A DNA stretch of 64,000 bases from CAYYIS01 sp964470965 (GTDB lineage: Bacteria > JAAXHH01 > JABIQT01): NCBI GenBank assembly GCA_964470965.1, contig CAYYIS010000026.1, forward strand, positions 1 through 64,000. The letters run 5' to 3'. Shown here one piece after another: positions 46,024-55,575 of the stretch (position 1 is its first letter; each line of letters begins with the position of its first letter). The position numbers and the translations under genes were made by a program. The notes under the pieces were generated by a model. The model was not told the origin of the DNA, ran no database searches, and saw nothing but the letters and a program-made list of their open reading frames with translations.

Positions 46024-46275
46024 TCAATCGCATATTCTCCCACTCCACATATCCCCCAGTGCTACCCTGCACATATCGCCACCGTCTTCCTCTAATTGTG
46101 ACAACCTGAAGCGGTCTTCTATGGGACCAATCGTCCAGCAGTTGTCCTCCGAAATGGATTCTACGGGCGGGCCTTCGTCGTTCAGCGGACAGATATCCCG
46201 CATTTCTGTCCAAACGCCGTTTTCGTCCTGATCTGCCAACCGCTCTCTTAGAATCGCCAAGTTTTCAATTTCCAA
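46024..46275 (-). CDS. Possible small protein or gene fragment
   Basis: 83-codon frame starting with TTG 3 bases after the sialidase-like gene ends, on the same strand. Acidic, beginning EIENLAILRERLADQ, with GPPVESISEDNCWTIGPI and LSQLEEDGGDMCRVALGD. No ribosome-binding site that I trust and no recognised family. It reads more protein-like than random, so it may be a small gene or the end of a decayed one. Confidence 0.35.
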   Translation of the reverse strand: MEIENLAILRERLADQDENGVWTEMRDICPLNDEGPPVESISEDNCWTIGPIEDRFRLSQLEEDGGDMCRVALGDMWSGRICD

Positions 46276-46278
46276 TGT

Positions 46279-47214
46279 TCAGGTCAATTCCATCCGTGCC
46301 AGATAAATCGAAGTCTTTTGCTCGTGCGACGAATAATAGCTCACCCATAACAGGTCTTCGTGCCAGACCATGCCCGCATAGCTGGTATCGCCGCCCGATG
46401 GCAAACGCTGGAATTCAGAGATTGTTCCGGCATCCGCATCGATCCAGCAGAGGGAAGTCCATGCCGGCCCCCAACCCTCCTCCCCACCGTAGAACCGAAC
46501 CGCAGCCACGAGGCGTCCGTCAGGGATCTGAATCATATCCGGCCCGCCGAAGCGGACGCCCAGATCCTTCCAGGTCCAGTCCGTATACGGCGGGGCGGCG
46601 ATGCCGATCAAGCCGGTTGAGGGTTCTTCCCCATGGACATCGCGGCGCAGAAGGCACAGACAGGTGCCGTTTTCGAGAAACACCAGGGAGGATTCGTTCG
46701 AATAGCCCCTATCGACAAGCGTTTCCACCAGCGATTCGAATGTGACGCCGTCCCGGCTTATGTACAGCCGCGTGGTGCGGGTGGTCCCGGTCCCGTATCC
46801 GATGCCGTAGGCCACACCCTTGTGCCAAGTAACCCGCCACAGCCAGTAATTTGCATGGCCTACATCGTGGCCGGCGCCCCACGTTCGTCCGTCCACCGAG
46901 AACCAGGTTCTGGACTGATGCCGAATTGGCGCGGGCTGATGCACCGCCGCCGCTCCGACGAGCATCAGGCGTCGGTCCGGTGTGACCGACAGCTTCGCAT
47001 CGCGCAGGTCCGCCGTATCGTCCGTGATTAACGCCGCACTGGTCCACGAGTTACCATCCCGAGAGGTGATCACCCGGAGGGCGCCGTCAGCGGATACGTG
47101 GCTCTCTCCTTCACGAAACACGCAGAACCATTTTTCTTGGAACCGCACCAGGTCCGTGAATGCGTTATGCGGCGCCCCGTCCCATATTCTTTTCACATCC
47201 AATGGTTTTTTCAC
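46279..47214 (-). CDS. Sialidase-fold (exo-glycosidase/BNR-like) protein
   Basis: 311 residues, six-bladed beta-propeller pattern of sialidases and related neuraminidase-like proteins: VRFQEKWFCVFREGE with the early Arg-Glu, repeated bladed segments (SRDGNSWTSAALITDD, SVDGRTWGAGHDVG, SRDGVTFESLVETL) and DLRDAKLSVTPDRRLML. The S-x-D-G-x-x-W/F repeats are Asp-box-like. No signal peptide, so it may be cytoplasmic or a glycoside hydrolase of another specificity. The classical three-arginine sialidase triad is not certain. Confidence 0.78.
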   Translation of the reverse strand: MKKPLDVKRIWDGAPHNAFTDLVRFQEKWFCVFREGESHVSADGALRVITSRDGNSWTSAALITDDTADLRDAKLSVTPDRRLMLVGAAAVHQPAPIRHQSRTWFSVDGRTWGAGHDVGHANYWLWRVTWHKGVAYGIGYGTGTTRTTRLYISRDGVTFESLVETLVDRGYSNESSLVFLENGTCLCLLRRDVHGEEPSTGLIGIAAPPYTDWTWKDLGVRFGGPDMIQIPDGRLVAAVRFYGGEEGWGPAWTSLCWIDADAGTISEFQRLPSGGDTSYAGMVWHEDLLWVSYYSSHEQKTSIYLARMELT

Positions 47215-47874
47215 GAGATTGGAATTCCTCTCACCTTTCTTTGTCCTTATTTAGTCTCATACTCGTTGAGGCCCGGGGCTACCCACGTTTTCGCCAATTC
47301 AACCTAGGTTTCGTGAGCAAAATTAGATCGAACGGCATGCAGGTTTTAGACATCGCACACGGCTCTAAAATTGATCTCCGCGAAGGGCACTCCAGCGGAA
47401 AATTTTCTCGTATTGACCGCCCCGACGTATTCTCATTGCGGAACGATAAGCCTGCCATTTTCACCGTCAACAACGGCAAAGGACTTAAAATCAACCCTTT
47501 ACACCAACATCATCTCGTCTTTCCCCGTCCACCTCTCGACGCAGACAGCCCCTTTAACTCCTTAACTGGATTTACGCCTACCCTGTAATCTTTGTTCGTG
47601 AATAGATCATTGTATTATAACCCACCCGCGGATCAGGGCAAGAGGCCAGTGGTAAATCCATTACTCACAGGCACAGACACGTTACACTGGGGAGCGACCG
47701 TAGTATGTAATAAAATTTGGACCTCCTACGAAAGATGTAACAGGATGGCTTCAATTAGCTCAAATTCCGATTGAATGTCAAAGGTTTTATGGAAACCCTT
47801 CGATCCTTTTGACAGGAGCGTTCCACGAGGATATATTGCATGTTATTACTCATCATAAACAAGGGGAAGTTACT
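47215..47874. other. Divergent intergenic region, no recognised gene
   Basis: 660 bases between the sialidase-like and DUF1684 genes. A frame near 47310-47590 reads SKIRSNGMQVLDIAHGSK and SLRNDKPAIFTVNNGKG, and the opposite strand is also open, but neither has a start signal or family. It could hold a decayed gene and both promoters. Confidence 0.45.
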
Positions 47875-48795
47875 ATGCAATCGAGTACTTTATCCGTCAT
47901 GCTGCCCGTCCTCTGCGCCGTTTTTTTGATCATAGTTTTCATAGCATGCGATACCCCGAAACCGCCAGGTCTAAAGATGGACCCAGCGACCCATAAGATG
48001 GAGATCAATCAATGGCACGAGAATCGGATCGCTTCGCTGACGAGCCAGTCCGGCTGGCTGAACCTATCCGGCCTGTTCTGGCTGAAAGAGGGCGTTCACA
48101 CATTCGGGGCACATGAATCTAACGACCTGGTGTTTCCAGCGGGCAAGGCGTCTGATCATATTGGAACGTTCTTATTAAAGGACGGTGCGGTCAGCATTAA
48201 AGTCAACCCCGGTGTGGAGGTTCTTAATGACGGGGTACCCGTGACTGAAATGGACCTAATCGTCGGAACAGAACTGACGCACGGATCGTTGAGCTGGTTC
48301 GTCATAGAACGGGAGGGCGGGAGCAAAGCCGTGCGGCTGCGGGACAGCGAACACCCGGACCTCCAGTCGTTCAACGGCATCGAGAGGTACGAGATCAATC
48401 AGGCCTGGCGTGTTAAGGCGACCATGGAAGCCTATGATCCACCGAAATTGCTCACGGTACCCACAATATACGGTACGGTCCGTGAGCAGCCGTCGCCCGG
48501 CGTGCTGGTATTCGAGATCGACGGTGAAGAATATCGACTGGATCCGATAGATGGAAATCGGCTTTTCATAATTTTTGCAGATGAAACCAATGGTCGGGAA
48601 ACGTACGGTGCCGGCCGTTTCCTGTACATAGATCCGCCCGGACCGGACGGGACTACCGTCATCGACTTCAACAAGGCCTACAACCCGCCCTGCGCGTTCA
48701 CAGCCTTTGCCACCTGCCCGTTACCCCCGATACAGAACCGCCTGCAGGTTGCAGTAACGGCCGGGGAAAAACAGTACGAGGCAGGGATACATTAG
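47875..48795 (+). CDS. DUF1684-domain lipoprotein
   Basis: 306 residues from the ATG at 47875, with GGGGAAG upstream. The N-terminal hydrophobic stretch ends in VFIAC, a fair lipobox, so the protein is probably anchored in an envelope membrane. The family marks LTSQSGWLNLSGLFWLKEG, ERYEINQAWRVKATME, and DETNGRETYGAGRFLYIDPP are those of DUF1684. The C-terminal cysteine-containing NPPCAFTAFATCPLPP end is typical too. Function of the family is not established. Confidence 0.9.
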   Translation: MQSSTLSVMLPVLCAVFLIIVFIACDTPKPPGLKMDPATHKMEINQWHENRIASLTSQSGWLNLSGLFWLKEGVHTFGAHESNDLVFPAGKASDHIGTFLLKDGAVSIKVNPGVEVLNDGVPVTEMDLIVGTELTHGSLSWFVIEREGGSKAVRLRDSEHPDLQSFNGIERYEINQAWRVKATMEAYDPPKLLTVPTIYGTVREQPSPGVLVFEIDGEEYRLDPIDGNRLFIIFADETNGRETYGAGRFLYIDPPGPDGTTVIDFNKAYNPPCAFTAFATCPLPPIQNRLQVAVTAGEKQYEAGIH

Positions 48796-49151
48796 TTCCC
48801 ATACCTTCCAAACCTCTCTGCAGCAAACCGGGTGGAGATGGGGATGCCTCTCGTTAAGGTTATTTTTCAAGGGGTTTCAATCGGCCCACAGCCAAAAAAT
48901 GGTGAATTTGATACTTGTTGCGGCAATACCCTCCCTAATGCCACAGGTAATCCGTATATGACCGCGCCTCATGGCAACAGAACCATTATGACTAACTCTG
49001 TATAGATAGGTACATGCACTCGTCCCCCCTTCAAATGTGGGAGGGGTATTCTTTCTTGTAGTTTTCAACTGTTCCTTTTATTTTGTTTAATTTTCAGGAA
49101 AAGGAACCTGATTACCCTGTTGTTTTACAGGAGAACTAGCCGCGAGGTCGC
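48796..49151. other. Intergenic region with weak terminator-like sequence
   Basis: 356 bases after the DUF1684 gene. A CCCCCC run (49024-49029) faces GGGAGGGG just downstream, followed by TATTCTTTCTTG, which could act as a poor terminator. No coding frame is convincing. Confidence 0.4.
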
Positions 49152-50453
49152 ATGGAGGACAAACCTATAACGGCCATCATCGTCGGGGCAGGCCATCGAT
49201 CGTTGCATTATGCGTCCTATGCCGCGCTTCATCCCGGCGACCTCAAGATCGTCGGTGTTGCGGATCCCAATGGGCTCAGGCGCAAACAGGTCGCCGAAAA
49301 ATTCGGACTGCCCGAACAACGCTGTTTCGGGACGGCAGAAGAACTGGCTGCGCAACCAAAATTCGCGGACGCGGTCATTAACGGTACCATGGACCACCAT
49401 CACGTGCCCACCTCGATCCCTCTGTTACAGGCCGGCTATCATCTTCTACTTGAAAAACCGCTTGCTACCGACGAAGCTGAAATGCAGCAGCTGGTACGGA
49501 CAGTCGAGACCAGCGGCCGCACCGTCATGATCTGCCATGTCCTTCGTTACGCTCCGTTTTATGCGAGGATCAAGGAACTCGTAGGCAATGGGGAAATCGG
49601 GGATGTTGTAAACATACAGACTTTGGAGCACGTTAGCTACCATCACATGGCCGTCGGTTTCGTAAGAGGTAAATGGAACAGGAAAGCCCGATGCAGGTCT
49701 TCGATGCTCATGGCCAAATGCTGTCATGACCTGGATCTTCTGGCCTGGATGAAGAGTGGCATCTCCCCGGCATCCGTGGCATCATTCGGCAGCAACATGT
49801 ATTTTCGTCCCGAAAACATACCGGACGACGCCGGTCACCGATGCCTGGTCGATTGTTCCATAGAGCCCGAATGCCTGTATTCCGCCCGCAAGCATTACAT
49901 CGATCACCCGGACCGCTGGTCGTTCTATGTTTGGGATGGGCTCGAACATATCGCACAGCCGACCATCGCGCATAAGATCGAATCTCTGAAAACCGACAAC
50001 CCCTACGGTAGATGTGTCTGGCGGTGTGATAATGATGTGGTGGATCATCAATCTGTTGTGGTGTCCTTCGACGATGGTTGCACGGCGACACATAACATGG
50101 TGGGGGGTACCGCGAGGCCGTCACGTTCTATCCACCTGCTTGGCACAAAAGGGGAAATACAGGGCGTATTCGAGGACAGTCGGATCGTGATCAGGCACAT
50201 GGACACCCGACCCGACCATGAATATTCGGAGGCCGTGATCGACCTCAACGAACACGGTGACATGCACGGCGCCTCGGGCGGCCACGGCGGGGGGGACCTG
50301 CGGCTGGTCTCGGACTTTGTGAACACCCTGCGCGGACGTCCCCGCTCGATCTCCTGCACGAGCCTCGAAGACTCCATCGCCGGGCACGCCATCGGCTTCT
50401 GTGCGGACCGGGCCATGGAGGAACATACCATCGTGAGCGTACACGGTTTATAA
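49152..50453 (+). CDS. Gfo/Idh/MocA-family oxidoreductase
   Basis: 433 residues, longer than the other three members here because of a C-terminal insert. N-terminal TAIIVGAGHRSLHYASYAAL, then the EKP motif LLLEKPLATDE with lysine, and a catalytic block MLMAKCCHDLDLLAWM. Cysteine-rich C-terminal region (RRCVWRCDNDVVDHQSV type) is unusual. It precedes a PHP phosphatase by 13 bases, so both probably act on one pathway. Confidence 0.92.
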   Translation: MEDKPITAIIVGAGHRSLHYASYAALHPGDLKIVGVADPNGLRRKQVAEKFGLPEQRCFGTAEELAAQPKFADAVINGTMDHHHVPTSIPLLQAGYHLLLEKPLATDEAEMQQLVRTVETSGRTVMICHVLRYAPFYARIKELVGNGEIGDVVNIQTLEHVSYHHMAVGFVRGKWNRKARCRSSMLMAKCCHDLDLLAWMKSGISPASVASFGSNMYFRPENIPDDAGHRCLVDCSIEPECLYSARKHYIDHPDRWSFYVWDGLEHIAQPTIAHKIESLKTDNPYGRCVWRCDNDVVDHQSVVVSFDDGCTATHNMVGGTARPSRSIHLLGTKGEIQGVFEDSRIVIRHMDTRPDHEYSEAVIDLNEHGDMHGASGGHGGGDLRLVSDFVNTLRGRPRSISCTSLEDSIAGHAIGFCADRAMEEHTIVSVHGL

Positions 50454-50466
50454 GAAAGGCTGTTCC

Positions 50467-51291
50467 ATGAGCGATTCCATCCTTTACGAAATGCACATGC
50501 ACACCCCGCTCTGCAAACACGCCCGCGGAGAACCGGGGGACTACGCAGAGGTCGCACTGCAACGTGGTCTGAAAGGGATTGTAGTGACCGACCACAACCC
50601 GACGAATAACGGCTGGTCACCCGGTGTGCGTATGAGCTTGGAAGAACTGGATAAATACGTGGACATGGTCAGCAGGGCACGGTCGGCGTGGGCAGGCCAA
50701 GTCGATATCCGGCTAGGTATCGAGAGTGATTATGCACCCGGCATGGAGCCCTGGCTGGAGCAACTGCACGGATTGGCGTCGTTCCACCACGTACTGGGCT
50801 CCGTGCATCCCCAAATCCGAGAATATCAACGACTGTATTACAATGGTGGAATAGTTGAATTTCAAAAAACATATTTCGAGCATCTGGCCATGGCCGCGGA
50901 AACCGGACTGTTCGATACCCTCGCCCACCCGGACCTGGTAAAAAACATCTCGCCGAACGACTGGGACATCAACCGGGCAATGCCGTTTATCCTTCCCTGC
51001 CTCGATCGTATAGCCGCCGCCGGCACTGCCATGGAGTTGAACACATCCGGACTTAACAAAGCCTTACCCGAAATGAATCCTGGCAGTGCCATGCTCGCTG
51101 AAATGCGAAACCGCGATATTCCGGTCGTCATCGGCGCGGATGCCCACGATCCTCACCGGGTCGCTGCAAATTTCAAAGGGGCCCTGGACCTGCTGACCAC
51201 CGCCGGCTATACCCACACGAGCATTTTCCTTGATCGCAAACGCCACGACCTGCCGATCGAACAGGTATACGAAAGCCTGAAAGAGGCATAG
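50467..51291 (+). CDS. PHP-domain phosphatase, HisK-like
   Basis: 274 residues, metal-dependent hydrolase of the PHP family. The metal ligands are visible: EMHMHTPLCKHA with H10 and H12, VVTDHNPTN with its His, LGIESDYAPG with Glu, GSVHPQ, DTLAHPDLVK and VVIGADAHDPHR. The pattern fits histidinol-phosphatase HisK, but that gene is normally beside his genes; here it follows a Gfo/Idh dehydrogenase by 13 bases, so another sugar or amino acid phosphate is likely. Confidence 0.9.
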   Translation: MSDSILYEMHMHTPLCKHARGEPGDYAEVALQRGLKGIVVTDHNPTNNGWSPGVRMSLEELDKYVDMVSRARSAWAGQVDIRLGIESDYAPGMEPWLEQLHGLASFHHVLGSVHPQIREYQRLYYNGGIVEFQKTYFEHLAMAAETGLFDTLAHPDLVKNISPNDWDINRAMPFILPCLDRIAAAGTAMELNTSGLNKALPEMNPGSAMLAEMRNRDIPVVIGADAHDPHRVAANFKGALDLLTTAGYTHTSIFLDRKRHDLPIEQVYESLKEA

Positions 51292-51516
51292 GGAGAAGCA
51301 CAAACAAAATTACCCCGATGCCAGCCGAAGTTTTATGAAATTTCACCAGCACAAGTCCCTTCCTTGTTGAATCACCGGACACCCTTTCTCTAATGGCTTT
51401 TGATTAGAAACCCGGTACCTTGCTGAGTCACTGTCATATCATCCGCCGACCAGATTAAGACGGCATGGGCACGGTAAAGTCCACAGACGCTACCGGAATG
51501 AATGAAGAGTCAAACC

Positions 51517-52650
51517 TCAAGGTTTTGTTAGAGCAATGGCGCCCGGCACGTTCTTCGACCCCGTTACATATTCCCGGAAATCCGGCACCGGTAACGGCAT
51601 CCCACCTTGTTCGATAGAGCGTTCACTGATGAGCCCCGGCACAGTAAAATCCAACGCCCGATACAGGTCGATTGGCGGCTCCGTATCCCCGACAATCGCA
51701 TCGATGAAATCCCGCACCTCGAAATAGTCTCCGCCCCAGTGGCCCGATTCAAGCGCTTCGGCCGGCGGGTTGCGCCAGAAGGCCGGCAGGTAGGTTTCAA
51801 ATTCGGAGAGCGGACGCCATTCGTTCATATCACGGCAGACATCGGCTAGCCAGATCTTGTGGTCGTCGCCCATGCCCCGGGGCGCTTCGTAGCAGGCCCT
51901 GGTGCCCTGGAGCGCATAATAGGCCAGGCCATGGGGGCGATCTGACACCAGATCAAACCGGATCTTGATCAGTCCTCCGCTCGCTAATTTGCACATCATA
52001 ATGATGGTGTCTTCGATTTTGTAGGTGGCGCCATAGTGGTGTCCGGTGCCGAAACAGGCCACCGAGACCACCCGTTCATCAAACCAGTACAGCGCCGGCC
52101 CCAGACTATGGGTGCCGTACGTGCAGCCGTTCTTACCAACCTGCCAGACCTTGCGCCAGGGCGTATTTTCGCAGTGCGCCTTCAATTCGTGGACGTACTC
52201 TCCTTCACCAAAATAAATATCACCGAACATGCCTTGCCGGACCATCTCGCGGATGAGTACATTCCATTTGATGTAACAGTAGTTCTCCGCCATCATGTAC
52301 TTGGCGCTGCTGCCGCGCACAGCATCCACCAGGTCGCAGCACTGCTGCAGATCCGTGGCCGCAGTCACTTCGGAGAGAACGTGGATATTACGGTCCAACG
52401 CCGCCACCGCCATCGGTGCATGCAGATTCATGGGTGTCGATACAACCACTGCATCGACACCGCTGTCGAGCATGGCGTCATAGTCCGTATACCGCTCCGC
52501 CACCCCGTATTCATCTCCGGCCCTGGCCAGTACATCCGGGTTCGTATCACATAGAGCTGTGACCGAAGTCTCTTTGAGCATCTGAAATGTTTTGATGAAA
52601 CTCCGTCCTCGCGGCGCCCCGACCACGCCCACTTTCAATTCACTAGTCAT
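51517..52650 (-). CDS. Gfo/Idh/MocA-family protein lacking the EKP lysine
   Basis: 377 residues from the ATG at 52650, with a strong AGGAGGGAC site. Rossmann start VGVVGAPRGRSFIKTFQML. At the usual EKP place it reads HVLSEVTAATD, so the catalytic lysine is replaced, as seen in a SEVxA-type subgroup. The rest of the fold is intact (TPMNLHAPMAVAAL, TYGTHSLGPALYWF). It may be a non-oxidising relative or use another residue. It overlaps the end of the broken deacetylase gene and is the last gene of the operon. Confidence 0.88.
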   Translation of the reverse strand: MTSELKVGVVGAPRGRSFIKTFQMLKETSVTALCDTNPDVLARAGDEYGVAERYTDYDAMLDSGVDAVVVSTPMNLHAPMAVAALDRNIHVLSEVTAATDLQQCCDLVDAVRGSSAKYMMAENYCYIKWNVLIREMVRQGMFGDIYFGEGEYVHELKAHCENTPWRKVWQVGKNGCTYGTHSLGPALYWFDERVVSVACFGTGHHYGATYKIEDTIIMMCKLASGGLIKIRFDLVSDRPHGLAYYALQGTRACYEAPRGMGDDHKIWLADVCRDMNEWRPLSEFETYLPAFWRNPPAEALESGHWGGDYFEVRDFIDAIVGDTEPPIDLYRALDFTVPGLISERSIEQGGMPLPVPDFREYVTGSKNVPGAIALTKP

Positions 52651-53253
52651 GTCCCTCCTTCCTCCAATCACGAATACGCTGTGCTAGCGATACCACCGTT
52701 CCGACAAGGATACGATCACTGTTCCGGGCCAGGTGTTCACACAATTCCCTAAGTGCCACATCCGACACCGCCAGGTGACCTTCGTGTATGCCGTGCAACT
52801 GCCGGCACGTAGCTTTGCCGGGTCGGCCCTTCCCCGATATGTGAGTGGTAGCACGGATAACAGAAGCTGTTGGCGCCCTGGTTCGGCATAACCGCCTCGA
52901 TCCTCCGTTTACCTTCCGTAATTTCAACCTCTATTTCATCAATCGTCATACGTTCGAGACCGGAATTCCGATGGTCCCTGAACGCCCACGAACAAGGATG
53001 GTTTACGGTATGATTACCAATTTCATGCCCGATCGCAGCCACCTTCCTCCATGGCGCAAGGAGTTCTCTCCAGGACGGCGTTTCGCCCCCCGCGCTCGTC
53101 ACAGCCGCGGGGATTGAGATAGAACGTGCCGGACAACCCGAAGTCATTCAACATCGGAGCAGCCACCTCCAGCTGTGATTTCATACCATCGTCGAATGTT
53201 AAAGAAACAGCCCCCCGGCAATCATCCGGTCAGAGAGTCGAAACCTGTGGCAT
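52643..53253 (-). pseudogene. Polysaccharide deacetylase remnant with three lesions
   Basis: Starting at an ATG at 53253 (GAGGAG upstream), the frame hits TGA at codon 8, where relatives have Trp before a Pro. The same frame goes on with AVSLTFDDGMKSQLEV, the catalytic TFDDG motif, and then SGTFYLNPRG. A frameshift follows; the next frame has HEIGNHTVNHPCSWAF, the metal-binding H-x-x-x-H, and FCYPCYHSHIGEG. That frame stops too soon, and a third frame supplies LHGIHEGHLAVSDVALRELC and the normal end. The piece between is missing. About 200 residues remain of ~280. A working gene once removed acetyl groups from a sugar polymer. Confidence 0.85.
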
Positions 53254-53306
53254 CTGTTACGCTCCTCGTAATGGACTGTTGGTAAAAACTATCCTATCAG
53301 AATCCG

Positions 53307-54482
53307 TCATCCCTGAAGCCGGGAAATATCAGGTTTTTTCAGTGTCTCCGGTACCGCCAAAAGTAATGTCAGAGATGCCAGAAAACCAATACCCGCCAGG
53401 GTGAACGCCGACGTTTCCAGCCCGAACAGGTCGGCGAAGTTGCCCACCGCGAGAGGACCACCTACACCACCCAAATCACCTATGAATCGCCACAGGCCCA
53501 GAAACTGTCCTGTTCCGTCGGCAGGCGCCAGATCGGCACCCAGGGTCATCATGCAACCGGAGCCGAGACCATTGCCGAATCCAATGACCAGCGTAGCCAG
53601 CAGCAGGCCGGTAAACGTGGTAGAAAATGGGATCAGCCCCATGCCGATCCCCATGAGGATAAAGGAGGGTACCGAGACATATTTGCGTCCGAACCTGTCC
53701 ATCACGTAGCCGGCAAGCGGAAATAGCATCATGTCAACCGCTGCGCTCATGGTTACGATATAGCCGATATCATCCACATCCAGGCCGACCACCGTGGCGC
53801 CGTACAACGGAATCAAAAGACGGCGCCCCTGTCGAATCATCTGAGCAAAGACCTGCGCCGAACCTGCGGTAAAGAGCATTCTTCCATGCTCGATGAACAT
53901 CCGCTTGATCCGAGACCATGCCGCATACTGAACAACCTCTTGACTGTCGGGTCGATCCTCTTTTATGAAAAACAGTACCAGAAGGAGCACCATACCGGCC
54001 AGTGTCGCGGACACAAACATAGGAAGACGAAGCCCGAAGGCGGCACCCAGAATCCCCCCGATGGCCGGACTGGCAAACGTGCCGACTCGGTTGATACCGC
54101 CGAAGATAGCCAGCGCCTGTCCCCTGGTCTGATTGGTGACCACGTCCGTGATGTACGTATGCCGTGAGATGTTCCATAGAGCCAAGCCGATGCCGGATAT
54201 GATCCGGTATAGAACCAGCTCGAACCCGGTGCTTGCCAGACCGACACAGACCATACTGACCGCTATCAGTCCTACGCCTATTACCATGCCGCTCCTGCGG
54301 CTGATCCGGGACAGAATTATCCCTGCAGGGACGTCCCCGATAACGGTCCCCAGACTGCTGCCCGCCACCACGAGGCTGATAGCACTGAACGATAGATCGA
54401 ACGACCTGGCAAACAGCGGCAGCGTAGGGATCAGTATGCCCGATCCGAATGCCAGGAGAAACGTCGGCACGTAGACCGGCAT
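53307..54482 (-). CDS. Major facilitator superfamily transporter
   Basis: 391 residues from the ATG at 54482 (GGAAAG upstream; longer starts would overlap the upstream hydrolase gene). About 12 transmembrane segments: YVPTFLLAFGSGILIP, SLVVAGSSLGTVIGDVPAGI, motif A as ISRRSGMVIG, and GLGSGCMMTLGADLAPADGT in the second half. An exporter or importer of a sugar or small acid; the substrate is unknown. The upstream hydrolase gene ends 31 bases before it, and the broken deacetylase gene starts 53 bases after it, all in one direction. Confidence 0.88.
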   Translation of the reverse strand: MPVYVPTFLLAFGSGILIPTLPLFARSFDLSFSAISLVVAGSSLGTVIGDVPAGIILSRISRRSGMVIGVGLIAVSMVCVGLASTGFELVLYRIISGIGLALWNISRHTYITDVVTNQTRGQALAIFGGINRVGTFASPAIGGILGAAFGLRLPMFVSATLAGMVLLLVLFFIKEDRPDSQEVVQYAAWSRIKRMFIEHGRMLFTAGSAQVFAQMIRQGRRLLIPLYGATVVGLDVDDIGYIVTMSAAVDMMLFPLAGYVMDRFGRKYVSVPSFILMGIGMGLIPFSTTFTGLLLATLVIGFGNGLGSGCMMTLGADLAPADGTGQFLGLWRFIGDLGGVGGPLAVGNFADLFGLETSAFTLAGIGFLASLTLLLAVPETLKKPDISRLQG

Positions 54483-54513
54483 TATCAGATCTTTCCATGT
54501 GGAGTTCAATGGA

Positions 54514-55527
54514 TTACAGCCACCTCTCGAACCAGCCGTACGCCTCTCGCCCAGAGATCTCATGAGCGCCGTCGAACACGTCGTGTGCCAGTCGGTCTTC
54601 CTGATCATACAGCGCGTAAAATCGTCGTAAATCCCGGACCGTTTCCACGGAAGCATCATATGGAAACATAGGGTCCGTGCGACCGTTTTCCGCCACCATT
54701 GGCCGCGGTGCGATAAGGGAGGCGATATCTACATGTTCGAAGTTAAGGGCCAGTTCCTGCACGTTACCGCACACGCAGTGGGCCACGTCCAAAAACGTGG
54801 ATCGAAACGACGACAAAAACCCGCTGATTCCGGTTACTTTGACCCGTAGATCGAGTGCCGATATCAGCAGTGTGGTGACGCCACCGAGACTCAGACCGTA
54901 ACATCCGATACGGTCCGCGTCCACTTCTTCCAGAGAGGTAAGCACATCCAGCGCCCTTGTCAGTTCTTTTACGTACACGCCATAGGTGGTAAAACCGAGA
55001 AGCTGCGCTACACCCGTGTAGTATCCGTGTTCGCCAAAATGGTCCGGCATCCGCTCGCCGAAGCCCACATGCTCCGGGATCAAAGTGACGAAACCACGTC
55101 GAGACAGTTCCAAAGGATACTGTTTGTAAATGCCGCGTTCGAACATCACCTGGTTCATACCACGCCCATGACCGGGTGGGCACAGCACTGCGGGAGCCGG
55201 ACCATCCAGGTCGTCGGGAATCAGAAGAAAGCCCGGAACACGCACTCCGGGAAAAGATTGATACCGCACCCGCTCGATCCGAAACCCTTCCGGATTTATT
55301 CCGGCCCAGGGTAGAGACGAGGGATCTATCTGCTCCCTCACCAGTTCAGGCGCCCCCAGTTCAGACGGCATCCGGAGTCCCTGCGCCAGGACCTCCCGCG
55401 CCTGCGGTTGCCACGCCTCGAAGCCCTCAAGCGTATCTCCCTGGAACCGGTGTTTCCTGCCTTCCTTGTCATATCGTCGAAACAGATATTCGCGAAAATC
55501 AAGACTGAGAGGATGTAACTGATCCAT
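54514..55527 (-). CDS. Alpha/beta hydrolase (dienelactone-hydrolase/acetyl-esterase type)
   Basis: 337 residues. The catalytic Ser lies in CYGLSLGGVTT, Asp in NGRTDPMFPYD and His in FDGAHEISG. An N-terminal region of ~100 residues with YQSFPGVRVPGFLLIPDDL and PPGHGRGMNQVMFERGIYK resembles acetyl-xylan-esterase-like families of plant-polymer degraders. No signal peptide. Probably removes acyl groups from sugars or opens lactones in the operon's pathway. It lies 48 bases after the SUMF1/CBM9 gene. Confidence 0.9.
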   Translation of the reverse strand: MDQLHPLSLDFREYLFRRYDKEGRKHRFQGDTLEGFEAWQPQAREVLAQGLRMPSELGAPELVREQIDPSSLPWAGINPEGFRIERVRYQSFPGVRVPGFLLIPDDLDGPAPAVLCPPGHGRGMNQVMFERGIYKQYPLELSRRGFVTLIPEHVGFGERMPDHFGEHGYYTGVAQLLGFTTYGVYVKELTRALDVLTSLEEVDADRIGCYGLSLGGVTTLLISALDLRVKVTGISGFLSSFRSTFLDVAHCVCGNVQELALNFEHVDIASLIAPRPMVAENGRTDPMFPYDASVETVRDLRRFYALYDQEDRLAHDVFDGAHEISGREAYGWFERWL

Positions 55528-55575
55528 GTTTTCACTCCTGTCGTGGGATTGGATCGTCTCCGACGGAATAAGCTT

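Noticed and set aside
47160..47588. 142-codon plus-strand frame overlapping the start of the sialidase-like gene
   Set aside because: It overlaps a well-supported gene antisense, has no ribosome-binding site and no domain; only its second half is faintly protein-like and is noted with the intergenic region.
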